From CAYZPB01 sp964568525 (GTDB lineage: Bacteria > Bacillota > Bacilli > Tepidibacillales > Tepidibacillaceae): a DNA stretch of 8,427 nt. The stretch is taken from positions 1 to 8,427 of the forward strand of contig CAZMPM010000034.1 in assembly GCA_964568525.1 (NCBI GenBank), written 5' to 3'. Below the pieces are notes generated by a model. That model saw nothing but the letters and a program-made list of their open reading frames with translations, was not told where the DNA came from and ran no database searches. Of the stretch, positions 1 through 6,170 are shown one piece after another. Made by a program: the position numbers and the translations under genes. How positions within the stretch are numbered: the stretch's first letter is position 1; the number at the start of each line of letters is the position of its first letter.

Positions 1-1001
1 TCACGTAGCCGTAACTGTCTAGCCGCCTCGGCTGCTGCTTCCATATTCGTGCGATAAAGCGTATCTTCCAAGCTTGTACGTCCAACATACCTGCCAGTGT
101 TAACATCAATGACCGTCAATGCCTCTGTCTTCTCAATAATGATATAGCCACCACTCTTTAGCCAGATCTGACGTTTAATCAGTTTTTCAATCTCATGTGC
201 AATATTATATTCCCAAAAGACATCCTTACCTTGATATAGAGTAATTCGGTCAGCCAATTCCTCAATCGTTTCCGACATAAATTCCTTAATCTGGACATAT
301 TCCTCCGCATCATCAATTACCAGTTCATCAATCTCTTCCGTAAAAATATCTCGAATTAAACGATGCGTTAAATCGAAATCTTTATACACTAAGGTTGGCT
401 TTGTTACGCCCACGCTGCGTTTATAGATTTTTCGCCAGAGATTACGTTGTTCTGCTAAATCTTCCTCAATCGCCGTTACTCCTGCTTCCAGCGCTTTAGT
501 GCGGATAATCATTCCCTCATCTTTCTGCACTAGGCTATGTCCAATTTCACGAAGCGAGTCGCGCTCAGCTTCGTCAACAATTTTTTTGGAAATACCCACG
601 TGATCACTAAGCGGCAGATAAACAACCATTCTACCAGCAAGTGATATGTAACTAGTAACACGCGGACCTTTAGTACCAAACATATCTTTTTTAACCTGAA
701 CCAGGATCATTTCGCCTTCTTGCAGTACCTCACTAATACTATGTGGGTGTTCTTTCTCATCAACATCCTCGTCCTCACCGTGATAGTAGGTATCATCAAC
801 ATAAAGAAAGGCATTACGTTCTAATCCAATATCGATAAAAGCTGCTTGCATCCCAGGTAGAACATTTACCACCTTACCAACGTAAATATTCCCTACCAAC
901 TTTGCTTCAGCACGTTCAACATGAAACTCAACTAACTGGTCATCTTCAACGAGAGCAGCGCGCACTCGATCTTTATCATAGTTAATTATAATTCTGTTCA
1001 T
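1..1001 (-). CDS. rng: Ribonuclease G/E family endoribonuclease, N-terminal 333 residues (3' end cut by window edge)
   Basis: RNase E/G family enzymes are Mg-dependent endonucleases that cut single-stranded, A/U-rich RNA during rRNA processing and mRNA decay. The reading frame runs open from ATG at 1001 to the window edge. Residues about 36-125 form the S1 RNA-binding domain, with the family signature VGNIYVGKV followed by LPGMQAAFIDIG. An acidic stretch (GEDEDVDEKEH) sits in the S1 region. KGPRVTSYISLAGR and the GMIIRTKA segment match the RNase H-like and 5'-sensor regions. The nuclease core follows with GGYIIIEKTEALTVIDVNTGR, where D299 corresponds by motif to the first metal-binding Asp. 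The second expected Asp, zinc link and C-terminal part lie outside, so integrity cannot be judged. The start is supported by GGAG at 1009-1012, 7 nt upstream. The gene lies 33 nt after rodA and is probably co-transcribed. RNase G and RNase E cannot be separated without the C terminus; a short Rng type is assumed. Confidence 0.93.
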   Translation of the reverse strand, partial: MNRIIINYDKDRVRAALVEDDQLVEFHVERAEAKLVGNIYVGKVVNVLPGMQAAFIDIGLERNAFLYVDDTYYHGEDEDVDEKEHPHSISEVLQEGEMILVQVKKDMFGTKGPRVTSYISLAGRMVVYLPLSDHVGISKKIVDEAERDSLREIGHSLVQKDEGMIIRTKALEAGVTAIEEDLAEQRNLWRKIYKRSVGVTKPTLVYKDFDLTHRLIRDIFTEEIDELVIDDAEEYVQIKEFMSETIEELADRITLYQGKDVFWEYNIAHEIEKLIKRQIWLKSGGYIIIEKTEALTVIDVNTGRYVGRTSLEDTLYRTNMEAAAEAARQLRLR

Positions 1002-1034
1002 TTTTACACTCCAATTTAAAATAAGAATCTATGT

Positions 1035-2168
1035 CTAATCAAAAAGCCGTCTACTTCTTCTTGCGCCAATATTTAACACTAAACCAATTGCAATAAAATT
1101 AGTCAGAATCGAGCTGCCTCCATAGCTAACAAACGGCAGCGGAATCCCGGTAATTGGCATAATCCCAATCGTCATTCCAATATTCTCAAAAATAGTGAAA
1201 ATCAACATTCCAACAATACCTGCTGTTACTAGCATACCATAAGTATCCGGCGCTGTTGTCCCTATTCGATAAATTCGATAAAGTAAAACGAATAATAATA
1301 GAATAAGTGTGCTCGCACCAATAAAGCCCATTTCTTCAGCGATTACTGAGAAAATAAAATCCGTATGTGAATCTGGCAACCAATTAAAACGACCCTGTTT
1401 TCCCTCGCCTAAACCCACGCCCGCAAGCTGGCCCGAGCCGACCGCAATCAACGACTGATTCACATGATAGCCTGTCCGAAGCGGGTCTCGGCTTGGGTCG
1501 ATAAAGGATGTTATCCGGTCAAACTGTCCAGGTTGAATTATTTTGAAAAAAACGTTCGGCAAAAAATTATATAGTAGAACCAGCACTGAAATGAATGCCG
1601 CCGCAATAGCGCCCATAATTGCAAAATGTTTGCCACTAACACCATAAATCAACAGCATCACCGCTAAAAAAGCAAGAAAAATCAGCGCGGTGCCAAGGTC
1701 CGGTTGCAAAACAATCATGATCAGCGGTATACCGACTATTGTAAAAGGTATGATTAGCTCGCGAAAACGCCTAAATTCCAGTCTCTTGCGATCATCTAAA
1801 TAACGCGCGAGTGCCATAATTGTAAATATTTTGGCCAGCTCTGATGGCTGAAAACCGACACGACCATCAAAAAGATAATACCAACTAGCAGCTCCACGCG
1901 TCGGATCGGCAAATATAAACAGTCCCAACAATAAAACAATTCCTAGTCCATATAAAACATATGAGGAACGTTTGATTAATTCATAGTCAATAAAGATGAT
2001 GACTAACATCACGATTAACCCAAGTCCGTACCAGAACAGTTGTTTAAGTGCATTAGCACTTTCTGGTTTTGCACTGGAAATACCAAGATAGCTAAAGACT
2101 GCTAGCCCGATAATTACTAGCAGCATTATATAATCAATCTGTCTAAAATATTTACTGTTTAAATCCAT
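1035..2168 (-). CDS. rodA: RodA, SEDS-family peptidoglycan glycosyltransferase of the elongasome
   Basis: RodA polymerises lipid II into glycan strands in the cytoplasmic membrane and works as a pair with a class B PBP (PBP2), whose gene lies just upstream. The 377-aa length and about ten hydrophobic segments (for example 13-31, 44-60, 69-86, 137-176, 181-200, 281-299, 309-328, 355-368) fit the SEDS fold. Conserved motifs visible are GFQPSELAKI (105-114), QPDLGTAL (155-162), the loop GVGLGEGKQGRFNWLPDSHTDF (250-271; D270 corresponds to the catalytic Asp of RodA) and the C-terminal GIPLPFVSYGGSS (341-353). The ATG start is supported by AGGGGAG, which overlaps the mrdA stop and ends 10 nt upstream. 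FtsW and SpoVE are paralogues with similar motifs; position next to mrdA/mreCD, and the PDSHTDFIF form of the loop, favour RodA. No defect is seen. Confidence 0.95.
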   Translation of the reverse strand: MDLNSKYFRQIDYIMLLVIIGLAVFSYLGISSAKPESANALKQLFWYGLGLIVMLVIIFIDYELIKRSSYVLYGLGIVLLLGLFIFADPTRGAASWYYLFDGRVGFQPSELAKIFTIMALARYLDDRKRLEFRRFRELIIPFTIVGIPLIMIVLQPDLGTALIFLAFLAVMLLIYGVSGKHFAIMGAIAAAFISVLVLLYNFLPNVFFKIIQPGQFDRITSFIDPSRDPLRTGYHVNQSLIAVGSGQLAGVGLGEGKQGRFNWLPDSHTDFIFSVIAEEMGFIGASTLILLLFVLLYRIYRIGTTAPDTYGMLVTAGIVGMLIFTIFENIGMTIGIMPITGIPLPFVSYGGSSILTNFIAIGLVLNIGARRSRRLFD

Positions 2169-2178
2169 TAGTCGGTTT

Positions 2179-2185
2179 CTCCCCT
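2179..2185 (-). promoter_or_regulatory. Ribosome binding site of rodA overlapping the mrdA stop codon
   Basis: AGGGGAG starts within the mrdA TAG stop (2184-2186) and ends 10 nt before the rodA ATG. The overlap means that ribosomes terminating on mrdA reach the rodA initiation site, which suits equal production of the PBP2-RodA pair. Confidence 0.65.
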
Positions 2186-4037
2186 ACCTATATACCCGAA
2201 AGTACTCATCGACTATTTCTCTGGCAATATTACCTGCTGCAAATCCTTTAACATCCCCATATGGCACGATTACTGAAAAAGCCATTTCCGGATTATCAGC
2301 AGGCGCATAGCCGGTAATAATCGTATGTGCAGCGCGATTAGTTACCTCAGCAGTCCCTGTCTTAGCGGCAACCTTAATCTTTGAACCATAAAAACTCCCA
2401 GCAGCAGTCCCTCCAGGTCCAGTTACCAACTCCATACCCTGTTGAATTGCACGTAGATTTTCTGCTTTTACATCAAGTTGATTGATTATTTTCGGCTCAC
2501 GTTTATAAATTATTTTACCTAAGCCCTCAGCAGCACTTCGCTCCTCAATCGCTTCAACTAAATAAGGCTCCATTAAATAACCGCCGTTACCGATGGTTGC
2601 AGCTAACTGTGCCAGTTGTAGAGCCGTATACGTATCATTTTGGCCAATTGATTGCATCACATAGTTGCGATTATTGGCAACAATGCCAGTCAGTTCTTCC
2701 GGCAAATCGATGCCAGTTTTTGCGCCCAATCCAAGCATGTTTCCGTAATAGCGGTAATACGCCATCGTCTGATCAATCCCGTACATTTCTGCCATTCGTA
2801 GTGATACTTCACCCATAAAAACATTACTAGAATATTTCAAGGCGTTCTGAAGATTAATCGACCCCAGAGCTCGTCCACCATAGTTTCTTAAATAGAGTGT
2901 TGCGCCGTATTGATTCTTATCATAAGCAACTCTTCCTTGGTCATTAATTACTGTTTGAGCATTTATTGCCCCTGTTTCAAGTCCTGCAAGAATCGTAACC
3001 GGCTTGCTTGCTGATCCAATTTCGTAGCGCCCGCGAATGGCCGTGTTTCCCTCGTAAGGCATGATTGATGTTTGGTATAGCTCCGTTGATACAACATCGT
3101 TAAACCAGTTCGGATTATAGCGCGGGTAGTTTCCCATCGCCCTTACAGCACCAGTCTTTAGGTCAAGCACTACAGCCGTCGCCAGAGTTATATCTTCACT
3201 TTTTTTGTTCAATTCAACAATATATTTCTCTAAAATCTTCTCAACTGATTGTTGAAAACCCCTGTCCACAGTTAAAATGAGATTGTTACCACTTACTGGG
3301 TTGATAATCTCTCCTGCCTCGAGCTTTAAATAGGAACTACTTATCTCTATTTGATAAGAGCCATCTTGACCGCGCAAAACATCCTCATACTGTTTTTCCA
3401 AGCCATAGCGACCAACTCGATCCGTCAATTTGTAGTCGCGCGCTAAATAGTAATTAGTTTCGCTCCCAGGGATTCCGCGCGTGTAACCAATTACCTGCGC
3501 CATGAAATCATCATAAATATAATCACGTATCTCATCATTAATTACATTAACGCCTGGAAGTTCCGAACGATGTTCCTCGATATAAGCTCGAGTTCTATCA
3601 TCAACATCGCGTTTTACAATTCTTGGAATATATTTAGATGCCTGAAAAACCGGGCCAACATCCATGTTTTTTAATATACTCTCTTTATCCTCCAGAAATT
3701 CAGCTGAATCAGGAGCGGCTCCTTTACTTGTTAGTTTTGCAAGTATCCCGGCTATTTCCTCATAATTCTGATTCAATTCATCATCAATTTCGAAAGTAAT
3801 TGTCCAAGCTCTAATATTGTTAACCAGCACTTCACCGTTGATATCTTTAATCAACCCGCGAGAAGCATTAATCGGAATCGACTTGCTGCGAAAACTTTCT
3901 GCCTGTGCCAAGTATTCCTCACCATGGATTAATTGGACATAACCAAGTCGACCTACTAATATCGCGAATAAAATAAAGACGATATAAAAAAGTAGATTAT
4001 AACGAAAGGTGGAGTTGCTGTTATGTCCGTTCATCAA
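2184..4037 (-). CDS. mrdA: Penicillin-binding protein 2 (class B PBP), peptidoglycan D,D-transpeptidase of the elongasome
   Basis: The product cross-links the glycan strands made by RodA; it is anchored in the membrane with its catalytic domain outside. It has one N-terminal membrane segment (about 13-33), a pedestal/dimerisation domain containing the typical SRGLIKDINGEVLVNN (59-74), and a transpeptidase domain from about 280 on. All three active-site motifs are present: S342-x-x-K345 (GSASKP), S403-S404-N405 and K559-T560-G561 (AAKTGTAE). Length 617 aa is usual for PBP2. The first codon of the frame given is TTG at 4037; the next codon is ATG at 4034. AAGGA at 4044-4048 lies 6 nt from the TTG and 9 nt from the ATG, so the ATG is at least as likely the real start (616 aa). 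The gene is 14 nt after mreD and 15 nt before rodA, which indicates translation in one operon with its partners. It could be named pbpA/PBP2 in Gram-positive usage. Confidence 0.95.
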   Translation of the reverse strand: MMNGHNSNSTFRYNLLFYIVFILFAILVGRLGYVQLIHGEEYLAQAESFRSKSIPINASRGLIKDINGEVLVNNIRAWTITFEIDDELNQNYEEIAGILAKLTSKGAAPDSAEFLEDKESILKNMDVGPVFQASKYIPRIVKRDVDDRTRAYIEEHRSELPGVNVINDEIRDYIYDDFMAQVIGYTRGIPGSETNYYLARDYKLTDRVGRYGLEKQYEDVLRGQDGSYQIEISSSYLKLEAGEIINPVSGNNLILTVDRGFQQSVEKILEKYIVELNKKSEDITLATAVVLDLKTGAVRAMGNYPRYNPNWFNDVVSTELYQTSIMPYEGNTAIRGRYEIGSASKPVTILAGLETGAINAQTVINDQGRVAYDKNQYGATLYLRNYGGRALGSINLQNALKYSSNVFMGEVSLRMAEMYGIDQTMAYYRYYGNMLGLGAKTGIDLPEELTGIVANNRNYVMQSIGQNDTYTALQLAQLAATIGNGGYLMEPYLVEAIEERSAAEGLGKIIYKREPKIINQLDVKAENLRAIQQGMELVTGPGGTAAGSFYGSKIKVAAKTGTAEVTNRAAHTIITGYAPADNPEMAFSVIVPYGDVKGFAAGNIAREIVDEYFRVYR

Positions 4038-4043
4038 AAAACA

Positions 4044-4048
4044 TCCTT
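4044..4048 (-). promoter_or_regulatory. Ribosome binding site of mrdA
   Basis: AAGGA, followed by TG, six T and then GATG, lies in the mreD-mrdA spacer. The distance is 6 nt to TTG (4037) and 9 nt to ATG (4034). Both are usable; the stronger codon makes the ATG the better guess. Confidence 0.7.
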
Positions 4049-4051
4049 AAT

Positions 4052-4555
4052 CTAAATAGTTTTTTTGCCAATTAATCGGTTTAATATTGGATACAGTATT
4101 GCCGCCCAGAGCAGATTAAATATCAGCGTCGGCAGCATCACATAAAGTATCATCTCAGCAAAATGCACCGTTACTAAACCATATATTTTCTGTAGACCGA
4201 AAACAAATATTTCAAAACTACTAATTGCGACCAGCTGCACAATCATATAATAGAAAAAGCTTGGATGACGGAGCCCCACAAAAGCAATGCTAATAAAGAC
4301 TACACCAACCATACTAATTGTATAGACACCATAAACACGGCCGAACAAAAGATCAGTTAAGATACCACAGATAAACGCGATTAACAGCGCATCCCAGAGC
4401 CGATGATAAACAGCGATATAAACAATGGTTACCAACACTAATCGCGGGAAGATAGAAATACTTAATCCGTAATCAGCTTTTGTCAAAAATGGTATCAATA
4501 GACCGTCAGTCAAGAATAGAAAAAAAAGGAGTGGGATTATGATTCGTTTTCGCAT
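4052..4555 (-). CDS. mreD: MreD, integral membrane rod-shape determining protein
   Basis: MreD is a small polytopic membrane component of the elongasome that acts with MreC and the RodA-PBP2 synthase. The 167-aa protein is almost wholly hydrophobic, with five or six probable membrane segments (about 5-23, 36-50, 56-72, 79-95, 100-120, 134-157). The conserved part of the family is recognisable as a PRLVLV segment (37-42) and G64-ILTDLLFGRVYGVYT (64-79), the glycine- and aspartate-containing motif typical of MreD. Its ATG follows the mreC TAG stop with no intervening base, and the ribosome binding site AGGAGG (4561-4566) lies inside the last codons of mreC, so translation is probably coupled. 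Sequence conservation in MreD is low, and the call rests on this motif, the topology and the position between mreC and mrdA. Confidence 0.92.
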   Translation of the reverse strand: MRKRIIIPLLFFLFLTDGLLIPFLTKADYGLSISIFPRLVLVTIVYIAVYHRLWDALLIAFICGILTDLLFGRVYGVYTISMVGVVFISIAFVGLRHPSFFYYMIVQLVAISSFEIFVFGLQKIYGLVTVHFAEMILYVMLPTLIFNLLWAAILYPILNRLIGKKTI

Positions 4556-5425
4556 CTAATCCTCCTCCACTGTGCTTGGTAGATAGTCAGTAATAATTAA
4601 AACTTCTTCAAGATGATACAAATCAGCACTAGGGCGGACATAGATTGTTTTGCGCAGACCACTTGCATCATCATCAATAACGTCCGTAACGCGTCCAATC
4701 ACAATTCCATCAGCAAAAACACCACCAAGACTTGAAGTTGTCACATAGGTGCCTGGTTCCACCAGTATATCATGTTCGGTCTGGCTAATTTTAAGTAGAT
4801 TCCTGACTTTATCATAGCCTTCAATCTTGCCGTAAAGTTTCGGTTCACTATGGATTAAGGCAAAGACAAAACTATTATGACTAATATCAGTAATCAGTTG
4901 CACATTGGCTGAATAATAAGAAGTCTTGTAAACCTTACCAACAAAGCCAGCACCGGTTATCACCGTCATATCGTTTTTTATACCATCTTGCGAACCCTTA
5001 TCGATAACGAGCATGTTATTCCACTTATCCGGAGAGCGAGCAACAACTTTCGCCGTTAATAACTCGTAATTACCAATGTTCTTGGTTTGATAATCGAGCA
5101 GCTCCTTCAAACGTTGATTTTCATTTTTATAAAGAGCGAGATTCACTTCTAACTGTTGATAATCTACGAGTTTCATCTTTAACTCGCGATTCTCATTAAT
5201 GGTGGCACGATAACCCTTAAGGTCACTAAAAAAACCAGCAACAGCGTTTACCGGTTTACTCACTAAACCTTGAATCCAGGCGGTAGCATCCTTAATAACT
5301 TTTTCCGGCAGTAGTATCTCTTGATAATTAATTGTTAAACCAACAATAATCACGAGAAGAACAACAATTAAAAGGATGATTATTAAGTTTTTATTGTTAA
5401 AGTTACCTTGGTTTATCGTACTCAA
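4556..5425 (-). CDS. mreC: MreC, rod-shape determining protein (TTG start)
   Basis: MreC is a bitopic membrane protein whose extracytoplasmic domain binds and activates PBP2-RodA. The 289-aa product shows a single membrane segment (13-34), a predicted coiled coil (about 73-112, with ENRELKMKL and KNENQRLKELL heptads) and two beta-barrel domains from about 120 to 280. Family landmarks include V127-VARSPDKWNNMLVIDKGS, an internal GAGFVGKV (158-165) and S231-SLGGVFADGIVIGRV (231-246). The initiation codon is TTG at 5425. No ATG, GTG or other TTG occurs in frame between the upstream in-frame stop and the membrane segment, so TTG is the only standard choice. GGGAAAGG (5426-5433) directly touches it, an unusually short spacing. 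The gene follows radC by 13 nt; mreB, which normally precedes mreC, is not there. Domain content is otherwise complete. Confidence 0.94.
   Translation of the reverse strand: MSTINQGNFNNKNLIIILLIVVLLVIIVGLTINYQEILLPEKVIKDATAWIQGLVSKPVNAVAGFFSDLKGYRATINENRELKMKLVDYQQLEVNLALYKNENQRLKELLDYQTKNIGNYELLTAKVVARSPDKWNNMLVIDKGSQDGIKNDMTVITGAGFVGKVYKTSYYSANVQLITDISHNSFVFALIHSEPKLYGKIEGYDKVRNLLKISQTEHDILVEPGTYVTTSSLGGVFADGIVIGRVTDVIDDDASGLRKTIYVRPSADLYHLEEVLIITDYLPSTVEED
4561..4566 (-). promoter_or_regulatory. Strong ribosome binding site of mreD inside mreC
   Basis: AGGAGG, a perfect match to the Shine-Dalgarno consensus, lies five bases before the mreD ATG and within the final codons of mreC. It fixes the mreD start and shows that MreC and MreD translation are physically linked. 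Confidence 0.9.
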
Positions 5426-5437
5426 CCTTTCCCGATA

Positions 5438-5446
5438 ATTATATCA
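5438..5446 (-). promoter_or_regulatory. Candidate extended -10 promoter element at the radC/mreC junction
   Basis: TGATATAAT matches the extended -10 form TGnTATAAT exactly and overlaps the radC stop codon. No good -35 hexamer is visible at about 17 nt. A transcript from here would start near 5431, leaving only about five or six bases before the mreC TTG, a nearly leaderless message. It could be a chance match in an A/T-rich stretch. Confidence 0.25.
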
Positions 5447-6131
5447 ATTGTGCTTCGCGCAACGAAGTATAACCACTTCCACCGATAATAACATGATCAA
5501 GTACATCAATTCCAATCAGTTGTCCAGCCTTAATCAGTCTTTTTGTTACCTCTATATCCTCTTTGCTTGGCGTTGAATCACCGCTCGGATGATTATGAAC
5601 AAGAATAATTGCGGAGACGCTCTTCTTAATAGCTGGTTTAAAAACCTCGCGCGGGTGAACAATAGAGGAATTTAAGGTGCCAACTGTAATCAGTTCCTGC
5701 GAGATGACGCAATTCTTCGTATCTAATAATAATACTATAAAATGCTCCTGCTGCAAATGTTTTAAATCATCGCTCACATATTGAGCAGCATCTTGCGGCA
5801 TGCGAATCGCATACTTTGCGGTTGGATTAATGTCGCGCACCCTTCTACCAAGCTCGACAGCTGCTAACAGCTGTACCGCTTTTGCCTGACCAATCCCATG
5901 GATTGCGGTTAATTCTTCAATTGTAATCTGTTTTAAGTTCTCAATTCCTTCAATCTCCGAAAGTAGTGTCTGAGCAAGTTGCAATGCTGACTCGCGATTA
6001 CTGCCTGTTCTTAATAAGATTGCCACTAACTCACTACTGCTTAAAGCCTGTGCCCCTTGCTTTATCATCCGCTCGCGCGGGCGCTCCATTGCTGGAAGAT
6101 CACGAATCATTAATTCTTTAGTTAAATCCAT
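5439..6131 (-). CDS. radC: RadC family JAMM/MPN-domain protein
   Basis: RadC proteins have an N-terminal helix-hairpin-helix region and a C-terminal JAB1/MPN metalloprotease-like domain. The historical assignment to DNA repair is doubtful and the cellular role is not established. Here RPRERMIKQGAQALSSSELVAILLRTG (17-43) and the HhH segment LTAIHGIGQAKAVQLL (74-89) are followed by the MPN domain (about 108-230). The metal site is intact: H179-N-H181-P-S-G-D-S-T-P-S189-K-E-D192 matches H-x-H-x7-S-x2-D, with a candidate upstream Glu at E162. Length 230 aa is typical. The ATG at 6131 lacks a clear ribosome binding site; Met8 (6110) gives a product starting MIRDLPAMERPRER, which matches many family members' N termini, so the start is uncertain by seven residues. 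It lies 39 nt after the PilX-like gene and 13 nt before mreC. Occurrence directly before mre genes is a common arrangement in Bacillota. Confidence 0.95.
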   Translation of the reverse strand: MDLTKELMIRDLPAMERPRERMIKQGAQALSSSELVAILLRTGSNRESALQLAQTLLSEIEGIENLKQITIEELTAIHGIGQAKAVQLLAAVELGRRVRDINPTAKYAIRMPQDAAQYVSDDLKHLQQEHFIVLLLDTKNCVISQELITVGTLNSSIVHPREVFKPAIKKSVSAIILVHNHPSGDSTPSKEDIEVTKRLIKAGQLIGIDVLDHVIIGGSGYTSLREAQLI

Positions 6132-6170
6132 TAACTACTAAACCATTTAAACCTTTCTTCTTTTAGTGCA

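Noticed and set aside
1010..1042. Weak -35/-10-like pair (TTGATT, 17 nt, TTAAAT) before rng
   Set aside because: Each hexamer matches consensus at only four of six positions in A/T-rich sequence; the 33-nt spacer is better explained as operon-internal.
2597..2818. Plus-strand open frame of 73 codons opposite mrdA
   Set aside because: It lies wholly antisense to a conserved part of the PBP2 transpeptidase domain and its product shows no recognisable motif.
5857..5874. Hairpin with a 7-bp stem (ACAGCTG/CAGCTGT) and a 4-base loop inside radC
   Set aside because: It encodes an ordinary helical part of RadC, has no T-tract and sits in mid-gene, so it is not a terminator and is probably chance.
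6135..6146. ATG GTT TAG TAG just upstream of radC, a possible two-codon leader frame
   Set aside because: It has an AAAGG at plausible spacing, but such tiny frames are frequent by chance and nothing else supports attenuation.
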